From the NCBI GenBank assembly GCA_030533445.1, contig CM060066.1, positions 1,771,749-1,835,748 of the forward strand: a stretch of 64,000 nt of DNA. The letters are read 5' to 3'. How positions within the stretch are numbered: the first letter of the stretch is position 1; each line of letters starts with the position of its first letter. Both the position numbers and the translations under genes were made by a program. Under the pieces are notes generated by a model. That model worked only from the letters and a program-made list of their open reading frames with translations, was not told the DNA's origin and did not search any database. This DNA comes from Cyprinodon diabolis. Lineage: Eukaryota; Chordata; Actinopteri; Cyprinodontiformes; Cyprinodontidae. Of this stretch, positions 22,401 to 35,187 are shown piece after piece.

Positions 22401-22580
22401 CTATATTTTTTACATATATTTATTGCCCTATATGGCTCAACATTATGACCCAAACTCAACCCCGTTTTAGAGAATAGACTCTAGGAGACTGTTTAAAACA
22501 CACCCTATAGCAAATTTCAAAATAAAAGCCTCCCATTTCCGCTTCATCTACTGCCCTAATAACATGGAAAAAGAGTGATT
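19437..22580. repeat. Array unit 7 (3,144 bp, mosaic, most divergent left part)
   Basis: Complete unit with four GC hairpins. The 19,740-20,340 stretch is the most divergent in the window. It contains 'aaattgattc', 'ggcatgaccc', 'catcgctgcaagggctc', 'gagccccccaac', 'ctggtgagcc' and 'ggccctgttcc'. From about 20,341 rightward it abruptly becomes identical to units 8 and 9, indicating a recombination junction. Confidence 0.97.
19886..20097. repeat. GC-hairpin minisatellite, four hairpins, unit 7
   Basis: Regular form with three consecutive spacer-plus-hairpin units of about 52 bp and a degraded fourth hairpin (GCCCCCC, about 20091). It lacks the 'aatggtaaca' short spacer between hairpins found in other units. 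This may be closer to an ancestral regular minisatellite, which is an inference. Confidence 0.93.
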
Positions 22581-25500
22581 TAACAATTGGAAAGTAATCA
22601 ACTATCATTGACGGGTCTGAACATTTTCCATAAACACAACTCTGTTGGACTTTCAAAATAAGACTCCAGCGACCCTACAAAATAAAAGCCTCTAGATTAT
22701 ACTAATGCATTAATTGATGCAAATGGCTCAACATTATGACCCAAACTCTTCCAGGTTGTTTTTATTAGACTCTAGTGACCTTTTCAAAACACACCCCAGA
22801 GCAAATTTCACAATAAAAGTCTCCCATTTACTCTGTAATACAGCAACTATTCACCTAATAACATGGAAAACCAGTGATTTAACATTTGGAAATGGATTCT
22901 ATATCACTGCTGGGCGTGACCCATCTTTTGATGCACATTCATGATAGACTTTCAAAATAAGACTACAAGGACTCTACAGAATAAAAGCCTCTTCCTTATA
23001 CACACTCATACATTCTGGCATATTGCTCATTGCCATTGGTGATTTCATCACTGCAATGGCTCTTAGAAGGCGGGCGGAGCCCGCCAATGGTAACAGGCGG
23101 GCGGAGCCCGCCAAAGGTGATTACATCACTGCAATGGCTCTTAGCAGGCGGGCGGAGCCCGCCATTGGTGATTTCATCACTGCAATGGCTCTTAGAAGGC
23201 GGGCAGAGCCCGCCATTGGTGATTTTTTTCTTCACTGAGATGGCTCCTAGCAGGCGGGCGAAGCCCGCCAACTGGGCTTTACCCACTGTGTTTCAATATG
23301 GACAACCCATATTACCCTTGTGCATCATACGCTGTGCACGTCTATTTCCCAGATTTCAGCACAAGTGGCACACAGCTCTCTTTGCCCATGAACTTGCCCT
23401 CTTTCCTTCCCTCAGCAGCCCTCAAAGGCGTAAGCAGTTGGTCTGGGGAGCCCCGACGTCACTTGCCAGGGCCGTATTGGCCCGGTTCCCCAGACGGGCA
23501 GTAGGTGGCCCCCCTCAAAATTTCTTTAGAAATTTTCTAGTTATTATTATAATTCTCCCGTATACCCAAAACTTCGGCGCGTAACTAGTCCCGCACGGTT
23601 TGGCGGATCGGGCCCAAAGTTGGCACACGCGTCGGGACCAATGGGGTGATGTGTGCTTGTATAAAACTTTCTCATTAGTCCGAAGGTTTGCGAATTATTA
23701 GTGAAAACGTCGCAAAAAAATCCCATAGGAAATGAATGGGGAGAGGAAAAAAAAAGCATAAAAAACAGCACTTCACTGTGTCGGCATACATTCACCTAGA
23801 AAAACAGTTTGAAGCTCAGTTTGTAGATAAATCCTTTGTCTATTTAAAACTGAAGACGGTATGTTGATAACTGCTACGGTTTTTGTATAATCAGACCTCA
23901 AGCACCACAAAGTTTTAGCAAAATCCAGCCTGCTAGAGTGGAGCAACTGAAAAGCTAGAGTGTGAGGCAGGCGTTTTTTAAACACAAAAAAACATTTTAA
24001 ACTCGCCCTCACGGCCACATATTTATAGCTAGAGTCACCATTTTTGGTCAGTTTGTAGACTGAAATCTCTGGACCCACACAATATCTTCGGAATTACGGT
24101 AGGATTAATACTTTTCCTTAAAAACCCTCCAGACCGACCTAAAGTCGATGAAAATCAGAGCCGTTTTTCATTGGTTTTGGAGCAGAAGAGGGGAGAAAAA
24201 CGAATCAGACTATGTGTTTTAAACTCGTCATAAATATTTTTCTGAATGACACACATACACCAAAGTTGGCATAGTTGGAGTCGAAGGATGACTGACGCTC
24301 ACGGTGAAAAATTTTTTTGAATAACTCATACGGTTTTTGCTCAGCAGTCGTTTGTTCGGAGGACATTTTAAGCACCTGAAAGCTGAGTGACAGTGACCTG
24401 CTGCAGCTAGCTCAATTAGAAGCTTAGGTGTGATGAAACGTTTTTTCTTTTTCTTTCTCTTCCCATTCAGTTTGTAGATGACCTACAGCCATGAAAGTTA
24501 CTCCAATTGAAGACAAGATATTGCTGTCGCTTAGATAAAAAGAATTTTTGAGATACCTTTTACGGTTTTTACTCAGCAGTCGTTTGTTCGGAGGGGTGCT
24601 TTAGCAGCTAAAAGGTGAGTGAGAGTGAGGTCCTGCAGTTAAAAGAAAGGGAGGAGCAGGTGGGCCAACCATTTTGTTTGTGCTTCGTTTTGGGTTGTGA
24701 AAGACCTACAGACATGAAGGTTACCCCAGTCTGAGACAAAGGATAGATGTTGCTTTCACTGAAAGAATTTTTCAGATATCTTTTACGGTTTTTGCTCAGC
24801 AGTCGTTTGTTCGGAGGGTAAGCACCTGGAAGCTAGCTGACAGTTAGCTTCTGCAGCAGCCTGCTAGAGTGCAGCTGCTGAAATCTTAGTGTGAGGCGGC
24901 CATTTTTTTCAGATCAAACATCTTATTCTCGCCCTCACGGCCACATATTTGGAGCTACAGTCACCATTTTTGGTCAGTTTGTAGACTGAAACCTCTGGAC
25001 TCACACAATGTCTTCAGAATTACGGTAGGATTAATACTTTTCCTTAAAAACCCTCCAGACCAACCTAAAGTCGATGAGAGTTTCAGCCTTTCTCTATTCT
25101 TTTTGAGCTGAAGATGGGAGAGAAACGAATCAGACTATGTGTTTTCAACTCGTCATAAATATTTTTCTGAATGACACACATACACCAAAGTTGGTATAGT
25201 TGGAGTCGAAGGATTGCTGATGCTCATGGTGAAAATGTTTTTTGAATAACTCATACGGTTTTTGATCAGTAGTCGTTTGTTCGGTGCCGTTCTTCCCATA
25301 CAAAAAAGCCTGGGAAGAAGAAACCAATAGTGAGTGCAGCTGTTGTCTGTGTCAGTGAGAGGCTCGTTAAGCGTTGTCAAGGTTACCAAGCTTCAAACAG
25401 ATTTTACCTCTGCTGTTTTAAACAGCACATATTAATCTAATGGAGGGTGAAAGGACTGATTTAACATTGGGAAATGGATACTATATGACTGCTGTCCATG

Positions 25501-25752
25501 ACACTTCCCTTGCCACTCAGCACTGATAGACTTTCAAAATAAGACTCCAGGGACCCTACAAAATAAAAGCCTCTATATTTTTTACATATATTTATTGCCC
25601 TATATGGCTCAACATTATGACCCAAACTCAACCCCGTTTTAGAGAATAGACTCTAGGAGACTGTTTAAAACACACCCTATAGCAAATTTCAAAATAAAAG
25701 CCTCCCATTTCCGCTTCATCTACTGCCCTAATAACATGGAAAAAGAGTGATT
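22581..25752. repeat. Array unit 8 (3,172 bp)
   Basis: Complete unit with five GC hairpins. It belongs to a homogeneous subfamily marked by 'taacaattgg' at the phase point, 'ttttccataaac', 'gacaagatattgctg' and 'tcttcagaatt'. It appears identical to unit 9. Confidence 0.97.
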
Positions 25753-28700
25753 TAACAATTGGAAAGTAATCAACTATCATTGACGGGTCTGAACATTTTC
25801 CATAAACACAACTCTGTTGGACTTTCAAAATAAGACTCCAGCGACCCTACAAAATAAAAGCCTCTAGATTATACTAATGCATTAATTGATGCAAATGGCT
25901 CAACATTATGACCCAAACTCTTCCAGGTTGTTTTTATTAGACTCTAGTGACCTTTTCAAAACACACCCCAGAGCAAATTTCACAATAAAAGTCTCCCATT
26001 TACTCTGTAATACAGCAACTATTCACCTAATAACATGGAAAACCAGTGATTTAACATTTGGAAATGGATTCTATATCACTGCTGGGCGTGACCCATCTTT
26101 TGATGCACATTCATGATAGACTTTCAAAATAAGACTACAAGGACTCTACAGAATAAAAGCCTCTTCCTTATACACACTCATACATTCTGGCATATTGCTC
26201 ATTGCCATTGGTGATTTCATCACTGCAATGGCTCTTAGAAGGCGGGCGGAGCCCGCCAATGGTAACAGGCGGGCGGAGCCCGCCAAAGGTGATTACATCA
26301 CTGCAATGGCTCTTAGCAGGCGGGCGGAGCCCGCCATTGGTGATTTCATCACTGCAATGGCTCTTAGAAGGCGGGCAGAGCCCGCCATTGGTGATTTTTT
26401 TCTTCACTGAGATGGCTCCTAGCAGGCGGGCGAAGCCCGCCAACTGGGCTTTACCCACTGTGTTTCAATATGGACAACCCATATTACCCTTGTGCATCAT
26501 ACGCTGTGCACGTCTATTTCCCAGATTTCAGCACAAGTGGCACACAGCTCTCTTTGCCCATGAACTTGCCCTCTTTCCTTCCCTCAGCAGCCCTCAAAGG
26601 CGTAAGCAGTTGGTCTGGGGAGCCCCGACGTCACTTGCCAGGGCCGTATTGGCCCGGTTCCCCAGACGGGCAGTAGGTGGCCCCCCTCAAAATTTCTTTA
26701 GAAATTTTCTAGTTATTATTATAATTCTCCCGTATACCCAAAACTTCGGCGCGTAACTAGTCCCGCACGGTTTGGCGGATCGGGCCCAAAGTTGGCACAC
26801 GCGTCGGGACCAATGGGGTGATGTGTGCTTGTATAAAACTTTCTCATTAGTCCGAAGGTTTGCGAATTATTAGTGAAAACGTCGCAAAAAAATCCCATAG
26901 GAAATGAATGGGGAGAGGAAAAAAAAAGCATAAAAAACAGCACTTCACTGTGTCGGCATACATTCACCTAGAAAAACAGTTTGAAGCTCAGTTTGTAGAT
27001 AAATCCTTTGTCTATTTAAAACTGAAGACGGTATGTTGATAACTGCTACGGTTTTTGTATAATCAGACCTCAAGCACCACAAAGTTTTAGCAAAATCCAG
27101 CCTGCTAGAGTGGAGCAACTGAAAAGCTAGAGTGTGAGGCAGGCGTTTTTTAAACACAAAAAAACATTTTAAACTCGCCCTCACGGCCACATATTTATAG
27201 CTAGAGTCACCATTTTTGGTCAGTTTGTAGACTGAAATCTCTGGACCCACACAATATCTTCGGAATTACGGTAGGATTAATACTTTTCCTTAAAAACCCT
27301 CCAGACCGACCTAAAGTCGATGAAAATCAGAGCCGTTTTTCATTGGTTTTGGAGCAGAAGAGGGGAGAAAAACGAATCAGACTATGTGTTTTAAACTCGT
27401 CATAAATATTTTTCTGAATGACACACATACACCAAAGTTGGCATAGTTGGAGTCGAAGGATGACTGACGCTCACGGTGAAAAATTTTTTTGAATAACTCA
27501 TACGGTTTTTGCTCAGCAGTCGTTTGTTCGGAGGACATTTTAAGCACCTGAAAGCTGAGTGACAGTGACCTGCTGCAGCTAGCTCAATTAGAAGCTTAGG
27601 TGTGATGAAACGTTTTTTCTTTTTCTTTCTCTTCCCATTCAGTTTGTAGATGACCTACAGCCATGAAAGTTACTCCAATTGAAGACAAGATATTGCTGTC
27701 GCTTAGATAAAAAGAATTTTTGAGATACCTTTTACGGTTTTTACTCAGCAGTCGTTTGTTCGGAGGGGTGCTTTAGCAGCTAAAAGGTGAGTGAGAGTGA
27801 GGTCCTGCAGTTAAAAGAAAGGGAGGAGCAGGTGGGCCAACCATTTTGTTTGTGCTTCGTTTTGGGTTGTGAAAGACCTACAGACATGAAGGTTACCCCA
27901 GTCTGAGACAAAGGATAGATGTTGCTTTCACTGAAAGAATTTTTCAGATATCTTTTACGGTTTTTGCTCAGCAGTCGTTTGTTCGGAGGGTAAGCACCTG
28001 GAAGCTAGCTGACAGTTAGCTTCTGCAGCAGCCTGCTAGAGTGCAGCTGCTGAAATCTTAGTGTGAGGCGGCCATTTTTTTCAGATCAAACATCTTATTC
28101 TCGCCCTCACGGCCACATATTTGGAGCTACAGTCACCATTTTTGGTCAGTTTGTAGACTGAAACCTCTGGACTCACACAATGTCTTCAGAATTACGGTAG
28201 GATTAATACTTTTCCTTAAAAACCCTCCAGACCAACCTAAAGTCGATGAGAGTTTCAGCCTTTCTCTATTCTTTTTGAGCTGAAGATGGGAGAGAAACGA
28301 ATCAGACTATGTGTTTTCAACTCGTCATAAATATTTTTCTGAATGACACACATACACCAAAGTTGGTATAGTTGGAGTCGAAGGATTGCTGATGCTCATG
28401 GTGAAAATGTTTTTTGAATAACTCATACGGTTTTTGATCAGTAGTCGTTTGTTCGGTGCCGTTCTTCCCATACAAAAAAGCCTGGGAAGAAGAAACCAAT
28501 AGTGAGTGCAGCTGTTGTCTGTGTCAGTGAGAGGCTCGTTAAGCGTTGTCAAGGTTACCAAGCTTCAAACAGATTTTACCTCTGCTGTTTTAAACAGCAC
28601 ATATTAATCTAATGGAGGGTGAAAGGACTGATTTAACATTGGGAAATGGATACTATATGACTGCTGTCCATGACACTTCCCTTGCCACTCAGCACTGATA

Positions 28701-28924
28701 GACTTTCAAAATAAGACTCCAGGGACCCTACAAAATAAAAGCCTCTATATTTTTTACATATATTTATTGCCCTATATGGCTCAACATTATGACCCAAACT
28801 CAACCCCGTTTTAGAGAATAGACTCTAGGAGACTGTTTAAAACACACCCTATAGCAAATTTCAAAATAAAAGCCTCCCATTTCCGCTTCATCTACTGCCC
28901 TAATAACATGGAAAAAGAGTGATT
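25753..28924. repeat. Array unit 9 (3,172 bp)
   Basis: Complete unit, identical by eye to unit 8 at a 3,172 bp offset. From about 26,715 its right part also matches units 12 and 13 at a 9,576 bp offset. Confidence 0.97.
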
Positions 28925-31900
28925 TAACAATTGGAAAGTAATCAACTATCATTGACGGGTCTGAACATTTTCCATAAACACAACTCTGTTGGACTTTCAA
29001 AATAAGACTCCAGCGACCCTACAAAATAAAAGCCTCTAGATTATACTAATGCATTAATTGATGCAAATGGCTCAACATTATGACCCAAACTCTTCCAGGT
29101 TGTTTTTATTAGACTCTAGTGACCTTTTCAAAACACACCCCAGAGCAAATTTCACAATAAAAGTCTCCCATTTACTCTGTAATACAGCAACTATTCACCT
29201 AATAACATGGAAAACCAGTGATTTAACATTTGGAAATGGATTCTATATCACTGCTGGGCGTGACCCATCTTTTGATGCACATTCATGATAGACTTTCAAA
29301 ATAAGACTACAAGGACTCTACAGAATAAAAGCCTCTTCCTTATACACACTCATACATTCTGGCATATTGCTCATTGCCATTGGTGATTTCATCACTGCAA
29401 TGGCTCTTAGAAGGCGGGCGGAGCCCGCCAATGGTAACAGGCGGGCGGAGCCCGCCAAAGGTGATTACATCACTGCAATGGCTCTTAGCAGGCGGGCGGA
29501 GCCCGCCATTGGTGATTTCATCACTGCAATGGCTCTTAGAAGGCGGGCAGAGCCCGCCATTGGTGATTTTTTTCTTCACTGAGATGGCTCCTAGCAGGCG
29601 GGCGAAGCCCGCCAACTGGGCTTTACCCACTGTGTTTCAATATGGACAACCCATATTACCCTTGTGCATCATACGCTGTGCACGTCTATTTCCCAGATTT
29701 CAGCACAAGTGGCACACAGCTCTCTTTGCCCATGAACTTGCCCTCTTTCCTTCCCTCAGCAGCCCTCAAAGGCGTAAGCAGTTGGTCTGGGGAGCCCCGA
29801 CGTCACTTGCCAGGGCCGTATTGGCCCGGTTCCCCAGACGGGCAGTAGGTGGCCCCCCTCAAAATTTCTTTAGAAATTTTCTAGTTATTATAATTCTCCC
29901 GTATACCCAAAACTTCGGCGCGTAACTAGTCCCGCACGGTTTGGCGGATCGGGCCCAAAGTTGGCACACGCGTCGGGACCAATGGGGTGATGTGTGCTTG
30001 TATAAAACTTTCTCATTAGTCCGAAGGTTTGCGAATTATTAGCGAAAACGTCGCAAAAAAATCCCATAGGAAATGAATGGGGAGAGGAAAAAAAAAGCAT
30101 AAAAAACAGCACTTCACTGTGTCGGCATACATTCACCTAGAAAAACAGTTTGAAGCTCAGTTTGTAGATAAATCCTTCGTCTATTTAAAACTGAAGACGG
30201 TATGTTGATAACTGCTACGGTTTTTGTATAATCAGACCTCAAGCGACACAAAGTTTTAGCAAAATCCAGCCTGCTAGAGTGGAGCAACTGAAAAGCTAGA
30301 GTGTGAGGCAGGCGTTTTTTAAACACAAAAAAACATTTTAAACTCGCCCTCACGGCCACATATTTATAGCTAGAGTCACCATTTTTGGTCAGTTTGTAGA
30401 CTGAAATCTCTGGACCCACACAATATCTTCGGAATTACGGTAGGATTAATACTTTTCCTTAAAAACCCTCCAGACCGACCTAAAGTCGATGAAAATCAGA
30501 GCCGTTTTTCATTGGTTTTGGAGCAGAAGAGGGGAGAAAAACGAATCAGACTATGTGTTTTAAACTCGTCATAAATATTTTTCTGAATGACACATATACA
30601 CCAAAGTTGGCATAGTTGGGGTCGAAGGATGACTGACGCTCACGGTGAAAAAATTTTTTGAATAACTCATACGGTTTTTGCTCAGCAGTCGTTTGTTCGG
30701 AGGACATTTTAAGCACCTGAAAGCTGAGTGACAGTGACCTGCTGCAGCTAGCTCAATTAGAAGCTTAGGTGTGATGAAACGTTTTTTCTTTTTCTTTCTC
30801 TTCCCATTCAGTTTGTAGATGATCTACAGCCATGAAAGTTACTCCAATTGAAGACAAGATATAGCTGTCGCTTAGATAAAAATAATTTTTCAGATACCTT
30901 TTACGGTTTTTACTCAGCAGTCGTTTGTTCGGAGGGGTGCTTTAGCAGCTAAAAGGTGAGTGAGAGTGAGGTCCTGCAGTTAAAAGAAAGGGAGGAGCAG
31001 GTGGGCCAACCATTTTGTTTGTGCTTCGTTTTGGGTTGTGAAAGACCTACAGACATGAAGGTTACCCCAGTCTGAGACAAAGGATAGATGTTGCTTTCAC
31101 TGAAATAATTTTTCAGATACCTTTTACGGTTTTTGCTCAGCAGTCGTTTGTTCGGAGGGTAAGCACCTGGAAGCTAGCTGACAGTTAGCTTCTGCAGCAG
31201 CCTGCTAGAGTGCAGCTGCTGAAATCTTAGTGTGAGGCGGCCATTTTTTTAAGATCAAACATCTTATTCTCGCCCTCACGGCCACATATTTTGAGCTACA
31301 GTCACCATTTTTGGTCAGTTTGTAGACTGAAACCTCTGGACTCACACAATGTCTTCTGAATTACGGTAGGATTAATACTTTTCCTTAAAAACCCTCCAGA
31401 CCAACCTAAAGTCGATGAGAGTTTCAGCCTTTCTCTATTCTTTTTGAGCTGAAGATGGGAGAGAAACGAATCAGACTATGTGTTTTCAACTCGTCATAAA
31501 TATTTTTCTGAATGACACACATACACCAAAGTTGGTATAGTTGGAGTCGAAGGATTGCTGATGCTCATGGTGAAAATGTTTTTTGAATAACTCATACGGT
31601 TTTTCATCAGTAGTCGTTTGTTCGGTGCCGTTCTTCCCATACAAAAAAGCCTGGGAAGAAGAAACCAATAGTGAGTGCAGCTGTTGTCTGTGTCAGTGAG
31701 AGGCTCCTTAAGCGTTGTCAAGGTTACCAAGCTTCAAACAGATTTTACCTCTGCTGTTTTAAACAGCACATATTAATCTAATGGAGGGTGAAAGGACTGA
31801 TTTAACATTGGGAAATGGATACTATATGACTGCTGTCCATGACACTTCCCTTGCCACTCAGCACTGATAGACTTTCAAAATAAGACTCCAGGGACCCTAC

Positions 31901-32093
31901 AAAATAAAAGCCTCTATATTTTTTACATATATTTATTGCCCTATATGGCTCAACATTATGACCCAACCTCAACCCCGTTTTAGAGAATAGACTCCAGGAG
32001 ACTGTTTAAAACACACCCTATAGCAAATTTCAAAATAAAAGCCTCCCATTTCCGCTTCATCTACTGCCCTAATAACATGGAAAAAGAGTGATT
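28925..32093. repeat. Array unit 10 (3,169 bp, mosaic)
   Basis: Complete unit. The left part is of the unit 8/9 type. From the ATT tract (about 29,885) it changes to another type, with 'aagcgacac' at about 30241 and 'gttggggtcg' at about 30616, shared only with unit 13. The last part, from about 30,969, matches unit 4. At least three source haplotypes are visible. Confidence 0.97.
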
Positions 32094-35000
32094 TAACGAT
32101 TGGAAAGTAATCAACTATCATTGACGGGTCTGAACATTTTCTATAAACACAACTCTGTTGGACTTTCAAAATAAGACTCCAGGGACCCTACAAAATAAAA
32201 GCCTCTAGATTATACTAATGCATTAATTGATGCAAATGGCTCAACATTATGACCCAAACTCTTCCAGGTTGTTTTTATTAGACTCTAGTGACCTTTTCAA
32301 AACACACCCCAGAGCAAATTTCACAATAAAAGTCTCCCATTTACTCTGTAATACAGCAACTATTCACCTAATAACATGGAAAACCAGTGATTTAACATTT
32401 GGAAATGGATTCTATATCACTGCTGGGCGTGACCCATCTTTTGATGCACATTCATGATAGACTTTCAAAATAAGACTACAAGGACTCTACAGAATAAAAG
32501 CCTCTTCCTTATACACACTCATACATTCTGGCATATTGCTCATTGCCATTGGTGATTTCATCACTGCAATGGCTCTTAGCAGGCGGGCGGAGCCCGCCAT
32601 TGGTGATTTCATCACTGCAATGGCTCTTAGAAGGCGGGCAGAGCCCGCCATTGGTGATTTTTTTCTTCACTGAGATGGATCCCAGAAGGCGGGCGAAGCC
32701 CGCAAACTGGGCTTTACCCACTGTGTTTCAATATGGACAACCCATATTACCCTTGTGCATCATACGCTGTGCACGTCTATTTCCCAGATTTCAGCACAAG
32801 TGGCACACAGCTCTCTTTGCCCATGAACTTGCCCTCTTTCCTTCCCTCAGCAGCCCTCAAAGGCGTAAGCAGTTGGTCTGGGGAGCCCCGACGTCACTTG
32901 CCAGGGCCGTATTGGCCCGGTTCCCCAGACGGGCAGTAGGTGGCCCCCCTCAAAATTTCTTTAGAAATTTTCTAGTTATTATTATAATTCTCCCGTATAC
33001 CCAAAACTTCGGCGCGTAACTAGTCCCGCACGGTTTGGCGGATCGGGCCCAAAGTTGGCACACGCGTTGGGACCAATGGGGTGATGTGTGCTTGTATAAA
33101 ACTTTCTCATTAGTCCGAAGGTTTGCGAATTATTAGCGAAAACGTCGCAAAAAAATCCCATAGGAAATGAATGGGAAGAGGTAAAAAAAAGCATAAAAAA
33201 CAGCACTTCACTGTGTCGGCATACATTCACCTAGAAAAACAGTTTGAAGCTCAGTTTGTAGATAAATCCTTCGTCTATTTAAAACTGAAGACGGTATGTT
33301 GATAACTGCTACGGTTTTTGTATAATCAGACCTCAAGCGCCACAAAGTTTTAGCAAAATCCAGCCTGCTAGAGTGGAGCAACTGAAAAGCTAGAGTGTGA
33401 GGCAGGCGTTTTTTAAACACAAAAAAACATTTTAAACTCGCCCTCACGGCCACATATTTATAGCTAGAGTCACCATTTTTGGTCAGTTTGTAGACTGAAA
33501 TCTCTGGACCCACACAATATCTTCGGAATTACGGTAGGATTAATACTTTTCCTTAAAAACCCTCCAGACCGACCTAAAGTCGATGAAAATCAGAGCCGTT
33601 TTTCATTGGTTTTGGAGCAGAAGAGGGGAGAAAAACGAATCAGACTATGTGTTTTAAACTCGTCATAAATATTTTTCTGAATGACACACATACACCAAAG
33701 TTGGCATAGTTGGAGTCGAAGGATGACTGACGCTCACGGTGAAAAAATTTTTTGAATAACTCATACGGTTTTTGCTCAGCAGTCGTTTGTTCGGAGGACA
33801 TTTTAAGCACCTGAAAGCTGAGTGACAGTGACCTGCTGCAGCTAGCTCAATTAGAAGCTTAGGTGTGATGAAACGTTTTTTCTTTTTCTTTCTCTTCCCA
33901 TTCAGTTTGTAGATGACCTACAGCCATGAAAGTTACTCCAATCGAAGACAAGATATAGCTGTCGCTTAGATAAAAAGAATTTTTCAGATACCTTTTACGG
34001 TTTTTACTCAGCAGTCGTTTGTTCGGAGGGGTGCTTTAGCAGCTAAAAGGTGAGTGAGAGTGAGGTCCTGCAGTTAAAAGAAAGGGAGGAGCAGGTGGGC
34101 CAACCATTTTGTTTGTGCTTCGTTTTGGGTTGTGAAAGACCTACAGACATGAAGGTTACCCCAGTCTGAGACAAAGGATAGATGTTGCTTTCACTGAAAG
34201 AATTTTTCAGATATCTTTTACGGTTTTTGCTCAGCAGTCGTTTGTTCGGAGGGTAAGCACCTGGAAGCTAGCTGACAGTTAGCTTCTGCAGCAGCCTGCT
34301 AGAGTGCAGCTGCTGAAATCTTAGTGTGAGGCGGCCATTTTTTTCAGATCAAACATCTTATTCTCGCCCTCACGGCCACATATTTGGAGCTACAGTCACC
34401 ATTTTTGGTCAGTTTGTAGACTGAAACCTCTGGACTCACACAATGTCTTCGGAATTACGGTAGGATTAATACTTTTCCTTAAAAACCCTCCAGACCAACC
34501 TAAAGTCGATGAGAGTTTCAGCCTTTCTCTATTCTTTTTGAGCTGAAGATGGGAGAGAAACGAATCAGACTATGTGTTTTCAACTCGTCATAAATATTTT
34601 TCTGAATGACACACATACACCAAAGTTGGTATAGTTGGAGTCGAAGGATTGCTGATGCTCATGGTGAAAATGTTTTTTGAATAACTCATACGGTTTTTGA
34701 TCAGTAGTCGTTTGTTCGGTGCCGTTCTTCCCATACAAAAAAGCCTGGGAAGAAGAAACCAATAGTGAGTGCAGCTGTTGTCTGTGTCAGTGAGAGGCTC
34801 GTTAAGCGTTGTCAAGGTTACCAAGCTTCAAACAGATTTTACCTCTGCTGTTTTAAACAGCACATATTAATCTAATGGAGGGTGAAAGGACTGATTTAAC
34901 ATTGGGAAATGGATACTATATGACTGCTGTCCATGACACTTCCCTTGCCACTCAGCACTGATAGACTTTCAAAATAAGACTCCAGGGACCCTACAAAATA

Positions 35001-35187
35001 AAAGCCTCTATATTTTTTACATATATTTATTGCCCTATATGGCTCAACATTATGACCCAAACTCAACCCCGTTTTAGAGAATAGACTCTAGGAGACTGTT
35101 TAAAACACACCCTATAGCAAATTTCAAAATAAAAGCTTCCCATTTCCGCTTCATCTACTGCCCTAATAACATGGAAAAAGAGTGATT
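32094..35187. repeat. Array unit 11 (3,094 bp, three GC hairpins)
   Basis: Complete unit and the distant twin of unit 5 at 19,265 bp offset. It has the same 78-bp contraction of the GC-hairpin minisatellite, the same degraded third hairpin (about 32697) and the same 'gatcccagaagg' variant (about 32688). Confidence 0.97.
32544..32704. repeat. GC-hairpin minisatellite, contracted (three hairpins), unit 11
   Basis: Same allele as unit 5 at 19,265 bp offset, including the degraded last stem and the 'gatcccagaagg' change. Confidence 0.95.
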
